Shown: positions 45,768 through 54,923 of the stretch, one piece after another
Layout: every line of letters starts with the position of its first letter
Position numbering within the stretch: position 1 is the stretch's first letter
NCBI GenBank assembly: GCA_028281495.1
Contig: JANQJU010000042.1
Location: 1 to 64,000 of the forward strand
Direction of reading: 5' to 3'
Source of the DNA: SAR324 cluster bacterium
GTDB taxonomy: Bacteria; SAR324; NAC60-12
DNA length: 64,000 nucleotides
The notes under the pieces: generated by a model
The model's database searches: none
What the model saw: only the letters and a program-made list of their open reading frames with translations
What the model was told of the DNA's origin: nothing
Translations under genes and position numbers: made by a program

Positions 45768-47117
45768 TCAGTAGGCCACGGAGGGGAGCCAGGTTACCAG
45801 TTCGGGGAAGATCGCCACGAGGCTCAACCCAATCAACTGGATGATAATGAATGGCACCACACCCCAATACAAGTGACGGATGGTGATTGAAGGGGGACAC
45901 ACGCCTTTGAGGTAAAACAGCGCGAACCCCACCGGAGGTGTCAGGAAAGACGTTTGTAACGTAACCGCAACCATCACTGTAAACCAAACCAAATTGAAAC
46001 CCAAATCTTCCACGACCGGCCCCACCAACGGCAGGATGATGAGACTGATCTCAATCCAGTCGAGAAAGAAACCTAGTAGAAACACCACGACTAGGATGAA
46101 CGCAACCACTCCCGCCGGTCCAAAGGGTAACCCGGTGAGGAAGTCTTCAATCACGTCATCCCCACCCAATCCCCGCAACACCAGAGAAAACACGGTAGCG
46201 CCAATAAAAATCATAAAGATAAAGGAAGTGGTTTTGGTTGTGCTATACAACGCTCCCCGCAACACCTCTAGGTTGAGTTTTTTATTCCACCACGCCAAAA
46301 TTGTTGCCCCAAACACACCAATTCCACTGGCTTCGGTGGGAGTCGCAATTCCTGCAAAGATCGACCCCAACACCATGAAAATCAACAACAGTGGAGGCAA
46401 TGCGGTTTTGGCCACGTCCCAGATCACGTTCCAGTCCACCGGAGCAGCGTCTTGAGAAAGCGGAGTGGCTTTGGGGCGCACCAATCCGACTAAAAAGATA
46501 TAGGCAACATACAATCCTCCGAGCAGCAAACCAGGAAGAACGGCGCCCATGAACAAGTCTCCCACCGACATGGCCAACTGATCTGCCATGATCACCAACA
46601 TGATACTTGGTGGAATGAGGATGCCTAAACAACCCGCCGCACAAATGACTCCGACGCCGAGTTCTTTGGAATAGTTTTGCTTCATCATCGCCGGCAAGGC
46701 GAGCAATCCCAGCAGCACCACCGACGCACCAATGATGCCAGTGGATGCGGCCAAGATGATCCCAATGAGAGTTACAGTGATAGCCAACCCTCCTTTCACC
46801 CGGCCAAACAGTTTTTGCATACTGAGCATGAGCTTTTCTGCAATGCCGCTTTGATCCAGCATCATGCCCATAAAAATGAACATGGGGAGGGCCACCAAAA
46901 TCCAGTTGCTCATGACCCCATAGATGCGATCCACGGACAGGGAAAAAAAGGCCACATCAATGCCCGTTTCCCACTCGTAAAGGATGTCTCCCGTGTAAGC
47001 AATGGTGGCAAACAGTACGCCAACCGCACCCAGCACAAAGCCCACCGGAAAACCTGAAAATAAAAGTGCGATGAAAGTTGTGAACATCGCAATGACCAGT
47101 ATCGTCTCCAGTTCCAT
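45768..47117 (-). CDS. dctM: TRAP transporter large permease (DctM)
   Basis: 449 aa with 11-12 membrane helices. Family hallmarks include ALLFSGFPVGFVLGAVG, VALPMFIFMGMMLDQSGIAE, AAGCLGILIPPSIMLVI and a TPTEASGIGVFGA segment. It carries out sodium-driven import together with DctQ and DctP. Its start is six bases after the dctQ stop. Part of the order acyl-CoA ligase, dctP, dctQ, dctM on the minus strand. Confidence 0.93.
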   Translation of the reverse strand: MELETILVIAMFTTFIALLFSGFPVGFVLGAVGVLFATIAYTGDILYEWETGIDVAFFSLSVDRIYGVMSNWILVALPMFIFMGMMLDQSGIAEKLMLSMQKLFGRVKGGLAITVTLIGIILAASTGIIGASVVLLGLLALPAMMKQNYSKELGVGVICAAGCLGILIPPSIMLVIMADQLAMSVGDLFMGAVLPGLLLGGLYVAYIFLVGLVRPKATPLSQDAAPVDWNVIWDVAKTALPPLLLIFMVLGSIFAGIATPTEASGIGVFGATILAWWNKKLNLEVLRGALYSTTKTTSFIFMIFIGATVFSLVLRGLGGDDVIEDFLTGLPFGPAGVVAFILVVVFLLGFFLDWIEISLIILPLVGPVVEDLGFNLVWFTVMVAVTLQTSFLTPPVGFALFYLKGVCPPSITIRHLYWGVVPFIIIQLIGLSLVAIFPELVTWLPSVAY

Positions 47118-47123
47118 CGTGTC

Positions 47124-47654
47124 TTACCCTTGGTTAGAGGAAAATATGAAGCGAAGACATTTGAGGATCCGAATCAAGATTGAAATCAGAAACAACACAA
47201 ATGCCAGCGGCAGTATGGATTTGATAATCCACCGATAGGGCAAGCCCCCCGGAGAAGACGACGCTTCCATGATCTCGAAGGCATCCTTCGCGAAAATGAT
47301 GCCGTAGTAGATGAGGACCAAGCATAACGGAATCATGAACAAAGTGAGTCCGATCAGCTCGATCCAATTTTTGAGTTTGGGAGGAAAATGGTCATAAAAA
47401 ATATCAACCCGGATATGCGAATCTTCGTTGTAGGTATAAGAAAGCCCCACCATGAACACGACGGCATAAATGTGCCATTGCAGTTCCTCCAGTTGGATGA
47501 GGCCTTGGTCGAACACGTATCGCAGCACCACATTGACCACAATCACCCCAGCTAAGACCAACCACATCCATGAACAGGCTCTACCAATGGCACTGATGGC
47601 ATTTTCCACCGGACCTGGAGGTGGGGGCTCTGTTTGCTCTTTGGGAAGCGACAT
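47124..47654 (-). CDS. dctQ: TRAP transporter small permease (DctQ)
   Basis: 176 aa with four membrane helices (SWMWLVLAGVIVVNVVLRYV is the first; EELQWHIYAVVFMVGLSYTY follows, the usual DctQ signature). GGAG precedes the ATG at 47654, 26 bp after the dctP stop; a longer frame to 47711 overlaps dctP and is rejected. The N-terminal tail is Pro-rich. Confidence 0.9.
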   Translation of the reverse strand: MSLPKEQTEPPPPGPVENAISAIGRACSWMWLVLAGVIVVNVVLRYVFDQGLIQLEELQWHIYAVVFMVGLSYTYNEDSHIRVDIFYDHFPPKLKNWIELIGLTLFMIPLCLVLIYYGIIFAKDAFEIMEASSSPGGLPYRWIIKSILPLAFVLFLISILIRILKCLRFIFSSNQG

Positions 47655-47680
47655 AAGCCAACTCCGATTGACGTTGATGA

Positions 47681-48724
47681 CTAGCGAGGCATGTAGCCCA
47701 GTTTCGACCAATTTTTGTAAGACGCTCGGAATGCTTGCATGTCTTCATACACGCGTTTGAAGTCCGCATCTTTGGCAGATTCGGCTTTCATCACTTCATC
47801 CGTGGATTTGCGGAAGGCATCCAACATGCTCTCCGACCAGTACCGGTTGTTCACACCATCTTTTTCGTTCTGTTCAATGAATTCGGCTTGAATGGCTTCT
47901 CCGCGAGCAATGGCCCACGCATTGACGGCCATACAGCCCATTTCGATCATCGCTCGTTGTTCATCCTCCAATTTGTCCCAAGTCTCTTTGTTGACCAACA
48001 ATTCCAATGGGGATGCGGGTTGATGCCAGCCGGGGTAGTAGTTGTTCTTAATAATTTTGTAGAAACCCAATCGTCGGTCAATCGCAGGCATGGAAAATTC
48101 AAAGGCATCGATCACGCCTTTTTCAGCCGCTTGGAACAATTCACCACCAGGAATCTGCACCACAGAAACCCCCATGTTGGCCAACACTTTTCCGCCTAAA
48201 CCGGACCATCGGATCTTTTTGCCTTTCAGATCATCTGGGCTGGTGATTTCGGTTTTGAACCAACCCGAAGTTTCCGGAGGCAAGATGCCACACTGCACAG
48301 GAACAATGTTGTGCTTGGCATACAATTCTCTCCACAACTTCATGCCGTTGCCTTCATGCAACCAAGCTAAGTATTCGGAAGGCTCCGGTCCGAACGGCAT
48401 TGAGGCGAATAGGGCAGCGGCAGGAATTTTACCTTGCCAGTAACCGGCCCAAGAAAACCCAGCTTTCACTTTACCGTTTTTCACTGCATCAAAGATTTGA
48501 AAGGCAGGCACGATCTTACCCGGCTCCACGATTTTCAGGCGAATTTTTTTGCCAGACGCATCTTTCAAGAAATCCGACAATTTGACAGCAGAAGATCCCA
48601 ACACCTCCAATTTGGAACCAAACGCTATCGGCACATCCCACTTCACTTTTTTGGCGCTCATAGCGGGGGTGGCAACTAATAAGAACAATCCTCCAAGTAC
48701 TAATGCTGCTAATCTTTTTTTCAT
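47681..48724 (-). CDS. dctP: TRAP transporter substrate-binding protein (DctP)
   Basis: 347 aa. Signal peptide ending at PAMSA (about 24). Mature domain with KGKKIRWSGLGGKVLANMG, holding the carboxylate-binding Arg common to TRAP receptors, and PGGELFQAAEKGVIDAFEFS followed by KIIKNNYYPGWHQPAS. The last pattern resembles the TakP/2-oxo-acid and mannitol/chloroaromatic branch, so a monocarboxylate or 2-oxo/hydroxy acid is a reasonable ligand guess. GGAGG precedes the ATG. It lies 18 bp after the acyl-CoA ligase gene. Confidence 0.92.
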   Translation of the reverse strand: MKKRLAALVLGGLFLLVATPAMSAKKVKWDVPIAFGSKLEVLGSSAVKLSDFLKDASGKKIRLKIVEPGKIVPAFQIFDAVKNGKVKAGFSWAGYWQGKIPAAALFASMPFGPEPSEYLAWLHEGNGMKLWRELYAKHNIVPVQCGILPPETSGWFKTEITSPDDLKGKKIRWSGLGGKVLANMGVSVVQIPGGELFQAAEKGVIDAFEFSMPAIDRRLGFYKIIKNNYYPGWHQPASPLELLVNKETWDKLEDEQRAMIEMGCMAVNAWAIARGEAIQAEFIEQNEKDGVNNRYWSESMLDAFRKSTDEVMKAESAKDADFKRVYEDMQAFRASYKNWSKLGYMPR

Positions 48725-48742
48725 GATAGGCCTCCAGATAGT

Positions 48743-50326
48743 TTATCCAACTCGTTTTTCTTTACCTTGCCAGTAAGGCTCTCGCAATTTCCGCTTGAGG
48801 ATCTTACCGGTCCCTCCTTTGGGAAGTTCATCTAAAAAATCAATGTTTGTGGGACATTTATAGTGCCCCAAATTATCGCGGCAATGGGCAATCAGCTCTT
48901 GCTCCGTTGCCTCCAATCCCGGCTTCAATGCCACAGCGGCACGCGGCGTTTCCCCCCACTTTTCATGAGGAGCGCCGAAGACGGCACATTCAAAAACAGC
49001 CGGGTGCAAATACAACACGGCTTCGACTTCCTGAGTGGAGATGTTTTCCCCACCAGAAATGATGATGTCTTTGGAGCGATCCACAATGAGGATCGAACCT
49101 TCGCCATCCACCACCGCCATGTCGCCGGTATGAAACCAGCCATTGCGAATGACGTGGTTGGTGGCAGCCTCGTCTTTGTAATAGCCCATCATCACCAAGT
49201 TGCTACGGACAACGATTTCTCCGACCTGCTTGCCATCGGGCTTCACGTCGTTTCCATCGTCATCCACCACACGCAGATGAGCGCCGATCAATTCAAAACC
49301 CGTACGGGCTTGATAGCGGCGTCGTTCGCCATCGGCTAAACTGCGCATGTTGGGTTTGGGCATGGCGTTCACAATCACCGGACTCGTTTCTGACAAGCCA
49401 TAGATGGCCGTGGCTTGACAGTCGAACCTGCGCTCTAGCTTATCCACCAACGCATAGGAAGAAGGGGCACCCCCCATTCCAATTTGTTTCAAGCTGCTCA
49501 GGTCGTATTGATCGAGTTCGGGAAAGTTGACGAGGGCATTCATCACGGTTGGCACACCAAAGAGACGAGTGACGCCTTCCGCTTGAATCAGTTCACAGAT
49601 GGATTGTGGGCGAACACGGCGCATCATCACATGCTTGCCACCCACCGCGGTTAAGAACTGCGGAGTTCCCCATCCGTTGACATGGAATAAAGGGACGATG
49701 TGCAAAAAGACATCGTCGGAGGTGATATTGAAGCCACTCAAAAAGGTCATGGCATGTAGGTACAAATTGCGATGTGAGAGCGCGACGCCTTTCGGTTGAC
49801 CCGTGGTTCCCGATGTGTAGAAAAGTTCGCACATTTCATTTTCATCGGTCACTTCCACAGAAACATGATCTGGAGACGACGCTTCCAGTAATCGCTCGTA
49901 TTCGTGCTCTGATTCCTCCGGACGTCCTTCCATGATCACCAGTTGACGCAATTCGGGCAACTGGTCACGCATCTCACGGACTATCGGAGCAAAATCGTGG
50001 TGTGCAAATAAGATGGGAGAGGCGGAATGCTTAAGAATATATTCCAGCTCCTTCGGTCCCATTCGCGTGTTGATTGGGTTGAGGATCCCACCCGCTTGCA
50101 GCACCCCGTAATAGGCTTCTAAAAGATGGTGGGTGTTGTAGGTTAAAAAGGAAACGATCTCCCCCTGTTGCAAACCCAGGGTGCGTAGTCCATTGGCCAG
50201 CCGATTCACCCGTTCATCGTATTGTTGATACGTGAAGCGGTTTTCACCATCCACTACCGCGACATTGTTCGGATAGAGATATACAGCTCGCCGTCGAAAT
50301 TCTAAGGGCGTTAACGGCACAAACAT
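48743..50326 (-). CDS. AMP-forming acyl-CoA synthetase
   Basis: 527 aa. ANL superfamily motifs in order: LFYTSGTTGQPKGVALSHRN (P-loop), YGLSETSP, GWFHTGDMAVVDGEGSI, DRSKDIIISGGENIS and the catalytic Lys in KGGTGKILK. It activates a carboxylic acid to acyl-CoA. A strong GAGGAGG site lies before the ATG. It is first in a same-strand run with the TRAP transporter and then the PHA genes, so it probably activates the imported acid. Confidence 0.92.
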   Translation of the reverse strand: MFVPLTPLEFRRRAVYLYPNNVAVVDGENRFTYQQYDERVNRLANGLRTLGLQQGEIVSFLTYNTHHLLEAYYGVLQAGGILNPINTRMGPKELEYILKHSASPILFAHHDFAPIVREMRDQLPELRQLVIMEGRPEESEHEYERLLEASSPDHVSVEVTDENEMCELFYTSGTTGQPKGVALSHRNLYLHAMTFLSGFNITSDDVFLHIVPLFHVNGWGTPQFLTAVGGKHVMMRRVRPQSICELIQAEGVTRLFGVPTVMNALVNFPELDQYDLSSLKQIGMGGAPSSYALVDKLERRFDCQATAIYGLSETSPVIVNAMPKPNMRSLADGERRRYQARTGFELIGAHLRVVDDDGNDVKPDGKQVGEIVVRSNLVMMGYYKDEAATNHVIRNGWFHTGDMAVVDGEGSILIVDRSKDIIISGGENISTQEVEAVLYLHPAVFECAVFGAPHEKWGETPRAAVALKPGLEATEQELIAHCRDNLGHYKCPTNIDFLDELPKGGTGKILKRKLREPYWQGKEKRVG

Positions 50327-50820
50327 GTCTTCCTCCTCGATATGTGCAATCTAGTTACGGTTTGAGAGAACCCCAAACCTGCCTCTGCTCAGATAGAATT
50401 CGGTTGAACCGATTTGCTCATTCACCGCCAACCGTTGCCCTTAAGGTAGAAGGGTTGATGTAGTATGTCAAATAAAATTTACAAAAAATAAATTTTTATT
50501 TGACTATTTGAATGGTTTTTTAGTTAAGCACTTGAACTTGTTGATAGAAATAAGATTTAGGATTTCAGGAAAAACATGTCATGTGTTTCGATTTTGTGGC
50601 TCTCTATCGATAAATCCACTACTATTTCTTGGGGGATATCGAAAGAAAATCTAAATAAAAATTTGACAAACTAAGTCTTTAGAAAAATTTAAAAATTAAA
50701 TTTGACAAAATTTCAATTGACCCATATCGTTTTAATCCATCTGGGGGGAACTTGTATCCGTAGTTCTACTTATAGAGATGAGTGTTATGAGGCAAACTGG
50801 GTATCGGCCTGATTCCCAAA
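50327..50820. other. Very AT-rich divergent control region
   Basis: 494 bp between the ligase/TRAP/PHA block (minus) and the alpha-CTD/sigma4 gene (plus). From 50456 on it is strongly AT-rich with several TTTGAC words: in both arms of an inverted repeat (50467-50504) and in ATTTGACAAA-like sites at 50661 and 50700. No gene was seen. The pattern suggests a regulator-binding region for the block, the divergent gene, or both. Confidence 0.55.
50467..50504. promoter_or_regulatory. Inverted repeat with TTTGAC ends
   Basis: GTCAAATAAAATTTA (50467-50481) is matched by TAAATTTTTATTTGAC (50489-50504) as its reverse complement with one extra base, around a seven-base A-rich loop. Related TTTGACAAA words follow 160-200 bp downstream. 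It could be an operator for a dimeric regulator or a weak terminator; the AT content makes a stable RNA hairpin less likely. Confidence 0.5.
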
Positions 50821-52326
50821 ATGATTCTTTCTGATCTGAATATCACCATGATAGCTTCTGAATCGAACATCCTGATTCCACCGTGGTTGCAGTCTCGTCC
50901 GATTGGACCGAGCGATTTAATGGAACTCCAAACTTTGTTGGGACCTCAACCCGGACTGACTTTCCGAGACATTGGATGGAATAAATTGATCCAGTATTTC
51001 CAAAACACATCCGGGGTTCAGTTTTACCGACTGTTACGGTTGTTGGGCTTTTATGGGGTGCAGTTCTCGGGGAAGTTGAGTTCCTATGGAAGTATTGCGC
51101 CGGAGCACCCGTTGCTGTTTTCCATTCCAGAGCAAGATCGAGCGCGTCCATTGCAAGCTTCGTCGGATTTACCGCTCGCTATTGTAGAATCATTAGGAAT
51201 GAAATACCTCGGCCAGCTGCATGGGGTGCCCTTTGAAAACTTGGCTCAATTCCTTCCAACCATCTCTCCTAAGGAACTGGCGGCAAAGTTGCGGGTGGAA
51301 TTGACTGCGGCCCACGACCATTTTTTCAGAGCGGTGACTTCTGTATTCTCCTTGCCCCCCGCTCCGCTGCCGCAGACACAAATTGTGGAAGGGGATGACC
51401 CCTTAGATCTATTGAATCTGTCAGAACGCTCTTGGAATGGATTGATCGCTGCGAAGATTCGTAGCATCTCGGAATTGGTCCAAAAAACCGAAGACGACTT
51501 GATGCAAGTCAGAAATTTGGGGAGAAAATCCATCCTAGAAATTCAGGAAAAGCTGGAAAGACGTGGGCTGCGTTTGGGCATGCAATCAACATCTTTGGAA
51601 ACGGGAATCACTGCCGAACCGGCTTCCTCCGATCTTTCCCAACCGGAAGTGTTGGCTCGTCTTAGCACTCCGATTCATGATTTGTTTTTATCGGTCCGTA
51701 GTCGAAATTTTCTAGCCGAGCGAGGCGTGCAGCACATGTGGGAGTTGGTCCAACTCACTCTGCGAGAATTGGAGCGAGCACGTAACATCGGCAGTAAATC
51801 GATTGAAGAACTGAAAACTATTGTCGCACAGATGGGTTTGCAGTTGGGCATGCGTTTCACCGAAACTCAACTGAAAGCAATTCAATCTTACCGGCCGGAA
51901 TCCGTTGCTAAAGTGACATCCGATTGGTTCTGCATGACGGCCCAAACACTAACGCACCATTCTTTGGATTTTTTGAGCGACTTCCAAAAGAAGATTCTGT
52001 GGGAACGCACTTGGGCAATCCGAAAAAAACGTACCCTCGAATCCTTAGCCCAAGAGCACGGAATGACCCGAGAACGGGTGCGCCAACTTGAACGACAAGC
52101 CTTGGAACAGTTGCATCAAAAGTTCCGGCAAGAACTCGGCCAGGCCACAATGCACCTGCAATCCCAAGTGGAGCGGCGGGGGGGAGTGCTAGAATTGCCC
52201 GAACTACGCGGAGCGTGGATCGAATTGGAAGCGATCGAACAAAGGATCATTGAAGGCCTGTTGGAACTACAAACCGGTTCGATTGAAATCAATTGGGATC
52301 AATCGCAAATCTGCTGGAAAGCATAG
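50821..52326 (+). CDS. Protein with two RNA polymerase alpha-CTD-like domains and a sigma region 4-like domain
   Basis: 501 aa. Residues 198-254 read LSERSWNGLIAA...VRNLGRKSILEI...GLRLGM, a close match to the RNA polymerase alpha C-terminal domain, with Arg203 and Asn206 at the DNA-contact positions of R265 and N268 and Gly234/Lys236 in the second contact loop. Residues 288-344 repeat this (LSVRSRNFLAE; NIGSKS), with Arg293 and Asn296. Residues about 380-433 are sigma-70 region 4 (RTLESLAQEHGMTRERVRQL). The N-terminal ~190 residues are unassigned. No sigma region 2 exists, so it is not a complete sigma factor. It probably binds DNA at UP-element-like and -35-like sites. No strong ribosome-binding site was seen. 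Confidence 0.82.
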   Translation: MILSDLNITMIASESNILIPPWLQSRPIGPSDLMELQTLLGPQPGLTFRDIGWNKLIQYFQNTSGVQFYRLLRLLGFYGVQFSGKLSSYGSIAPEHPLLFSIPEQDRARPLQASSDLPLAIVESLGMKYLGQLHGVPFENLAQFLPTISPKELAAKLRVELTAAHDHFFRAVTSVFSLPPAPLPQTQIVEGDDPLDLLNLSERSWNGLIAAKIRSISELVQKTEDDLMQVRNLGRKSILEIQEKLERRGLRLGMQSTSLETGITAEPASSDLSQPEVLARLSTPIHDLFLSVRSRNFLAERGVQHMWELVQLTLRELERARNIGSKSIEELKTIVAQMGLQLGMRFTETQLKAIQSYRPESVAKVTSDWFCMTAQTLTHHSLDFLSDFQKKILWERTWAIRKKRTLESLAQEHGMTRERVRQLERQALEQLHQKFRQELGQATMHLQSQVERRGGVLELPELRGAWIELEAIEQRIIEGLLELQTGSIEINWDQSQICWKA

Positions 52327-52558
52327 TCGAAGTATAATTTTGTCATTCCCTCATTTTATATTCAATTATACCTGCCAACCATCGAAAGTATTTAATTTTA
52401 CTCCTATCCAAAATTAGAATCCCTATTTTGTCTTAATTCTTGTGGCCGAGAAAAGATTAGGGTGAGAGTGCGCTATTTTCGTAAATTTTCTTGTATCTCT
52501 TATTGGAAATAAACAATTACATCTATTGGACTAAGTATAGTACCAAGAAAGGAAAAAG

Positions 52559-53491
52559 ATGTTTCTTTTTAGGCAAGTCGATAAGAATAAGCCTTGGTTT
52601 GTTGGTTTTCTAACGGTTTGTAGTTTGATTGCTGTGGGGTGTGCATCAGAAGGCTCTTTGGAAGAAGACCATGCAACGCGTTCGGTTTTTAGTATAGAAA
52701 ACTCCCGAAGCTCTCAGCGAGAACCGGTCAATATGATAACCAAAATTGCGCACTGGGCTTTTGAAGGCAATTTGAACTCCACTGAAAATGGAACCACTCT
52801 CAATGGGACTGGTAAAGATGGGGCCACAATAATCGGGAATGTGAATGACCTCCTCATTGATGAGGGAGTGTCCAATACAAAGGCTTTGCATATCTTAAGT
52901 GGGGAGTATGTGGACATCGGAGATCAACCGACTCTGAATTTTGCCTACAACGAACCGTTCTCGGTTTCGTTTTGGATGAAACGAGAAAATACAGGTGCCA
53001 AAATGGATATCATTTCCAAGATGGCAGAAGTTTCGGGTAGCAATGGTGCGGGCTGGACGATCCACGTAGAAAACAATGGTAAAATGACGTTCAATCTCCG
53101 CCATACAAGTGGGAATCAAAATAGAATCAAAGCCAGATCAACGACTACAATTGCTCCGGGGACCTCCCCCACCGATCCATTTTATCATGTCGTCGCGACC
53201 TATAAAGGAACCGGTCAGTCCAGTGATATTCAATTCTATGTCAATGGTGTGGCCGATACTACGGTTCCCGATGGGGCAGGAACCGAAGACGTCACTTTCA
53301 GTAACGCTCCAGCTAATATCGGAGCACGCAATAGCACGAGTCATCACTACGATGGGGTTTTGGACGAAGTCCAAGTCTTCGAAGGAGAACTGTTGGCAAT
53401 CGATGTCACGTGTCTCAATACGCTGCCGACCACTTGCGAAGCAGGCAGCTTGGTCTGGGACCGAGGATTATGGGGACAAGAATGGCAATAA
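52559..53491 (+). CDS. LamG-domain lipoprotein, copy 1
   Basis: 310 aa. Lipobox LIAVGC (Cys about 29) after a short signal peptide. From about residue 63 a concanavalin/LamG-type domain: IAHWAFEGNLNSTENG, LSGEYVDIGDQPTLNF, FSVSFWMKRENT, HYDGVLDEVQVFEGEL. Such domains bind sugars or proteins at the cell surface. AAAGGA precedes the ATG. A paralogue 430 bp downstream shares nearly the whole sequence and part of the upstream region, so this is a tandem duplication. Confidence 0.82.
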   Translation: MFLFRQVDKNKPWFVGFLTVCSLIAVGCASEGSLEEDHATRSVFSIENSRSSQREPVNMITKIAHWAFEGNLNSTENGTTLNGTGKDGATIIGNVNDLLIDEGVSNTKALHILSGEYVDIGDQPTLNFAYNEPFSVSFWMKRENTGAKMDIISKMAEVSGSNGAGWTIHVENNGKMTFNLRHTSGNQNRIKARSTTTIAPGTSPTDPFYHVVATYKGTGQSSDIQFYVNGVADTTVPDGAGTEDVTFSNAPANIGARNSTSHHYDGVLDEVQVFEGELLAIDVTCLNTLPTTCEAGSLVWDRGLWGQEWQ

Positions 53492-53920
53492 TTTTACGTC
53501 TCTATCCTCAGGCTCATTAACTACAAAAAAGTGTCGACCTGGAAAATCCAACTTACTTACTTGAATTTGAGGTCGACATCCCACCACTCATCCTCCACGA
53601 AACAGCATCCGCTGAACGGCTCGTTTTCAAATGCTGCGAGTCGAGTAAATTTATTTTTTTATTTTTTTCGAAATTAAGAATTTTATTTTGTCTTAGCGCA
53701 TGTCTTCACGAAAGGTTGGATCGCTAGGCTTTGCAAAAGATTTAGCAGTGGCTGTGAATTTGTTCGTTTTCTAACAAATAGCAGATTCATGCTTTTATTT
53801 ATGCATTTGGCTTTTATGCTTTCAGCTAGAGTGGTCTACATTCGTGGATTTTTGTGTACAGCTCATTGATAGTAATAAACGAAACTATTGGAATTACATA
53901 ATTATAAGAAAGGAAAAACG
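53492..53920. other. Intergenic region between duplicated lipoprotein genes
   Basis: About 430 bp, AT-rich, with a T-rich run at 53648-53668 that may help end transcription of the first gene. The part around 53670-53695 (AATTAAGAATTTTATTTTGTC) resembles the sequence about 130 bp upstream of copy 1, and the ribosome-binding region is nearly the same, so the promoter was probably duplicated with the gene. No gene was seen. Confidence 0.5.
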
Positions 53921-54853
53921 ATGCATTTTTTTAGGCAAATCAATAAGAAAAAACCGTGGTTTGCTGGCTTTCTTTCGGTTTTTAGTTTGATCGTTGTGGG
54001 GTGTTCGTCAGAGGGCGATTTCGGAGACAACCATGCAACGCGTTCGGTTTTTGGTGTGGAGAACTCCCGAAGCTCTCAGCGAGAACCGGTCAATATGATT
54101 ACCAAAATTGCGCACTGGGCGTTTGAGGACAATCTGGATTCCAACGAGAATGGAACCATGCTCAATGGCACCGGTAAAGATCAAAATGGAACCATTGGGA
54201 ATGTGAGCGACATCCTGATCAATGAAGGCGTGTCCAATACAAAAGCTCTGGATATCGGGAGCGGAGAGTATGTGGACATTGGAAATCAACCGGCTCTGGA
54301 TTTCGCGCATAGTGACCCCTTTTCAGTTTCATTTTGGATGAAGCGAGACAATACAAATGCCAAAATGGACATCATTTCTAAGATGCTGGAAGTGCCGGGG
54401 ACCAATGGCGCTGGTTGGACGATTCACGTGGAAAGCAATGGTAAAATGACGTTTAACCTTCGTCATACGAGCGGGAGCCAAAATAGAATCAAAGCGAGGT
54501 CGACGACTACGATTTCTCCTGGCACTACCCCCACCGATCCGTTTTATCACATCGTTGCGACCTATAAAGGAACGGGACAATCGAGTGATATCCAGTTCTA
54601 TGTGAATGGCTTGGCAGATACCACGATTCCCGATGGGGCTGGAACCGAAGACGTCACCTCCAGTAACGCCCCAGCCAATATTGGAGCACGCAACAGCGTG
54701 AGCCATCATTACGATGGGGTATTGGATGAAGTTCAAGTTTTTGAGGGCGAATTGCTGGCAATTGATGTCACGTGTCTCCATGAACTACCAACCATCTGTG
54801 AAACCGGCAGTTTGGTTTGGGATCATGGTGTATGGGGACAAGAATGGCACTGA
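53921..54853 (+). CDS. LamG-domain lipoprotein, copy 2
   Basis: 310 aa from the ATG at 53921 (AAAGGA upstream), the same length as copy 1 and highly similar throughout. Lipobox LIVVGC, then FEDNLDSNENG, SGEYVDIGNQPALDF, FSVSFWMKRDNT and HYDGVLDEVQVFEGEL. Differences from copy 1 lie mainly at residues 30-45 and 90-105. The two may be phase-separated in expression or ligand, which the sequence does not show. Confidence 0.82.
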   Translation: MHFFRQINKKKPWFAGFLSVFSLIVVGCSSEGDFGDNHATRSVFGVENSRSSQREPVNMITKIAHWAFEDNLDSNENGTMLNGTGKDQNGTIGNVSDILINEGVSNTKALDIGSGEYVDIGNQPALDFAHSDPFSVSFWMKRDNTNAKMDIISKMLEVPGTNGAGWTIHVESNGKMTFNLRHTSGSQNRIKARSTTTISPGTTPTDPFYHIVATYKGTGQSSDIQFYVNGLADTTIPDGAGTEDVTSSNAPANIGARNSVSHHYDGVLDEVQVFEGELLAIDVTCLHELPTICETGSLVWDHGVWGQEWH

Positions 54854-54923
54854 TCTTCGATTTCCACATTGAACTTATTTTTACTTACGATGCTTACAGA
54901 TTTATTAATTTATTCAGGAGAAA

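Noticed and set aside
45337..45987. Minus-strand frame of 216 codons between dctM and phaE
   Set aside because: Overlaps dctM and phaE in another frame; both have clear family evidence.
50821..52326. Complete sigma-70 factor
   Set aside because: Region 2 is absent; only region 4 is present, next to two alpha-CTD-like domains.
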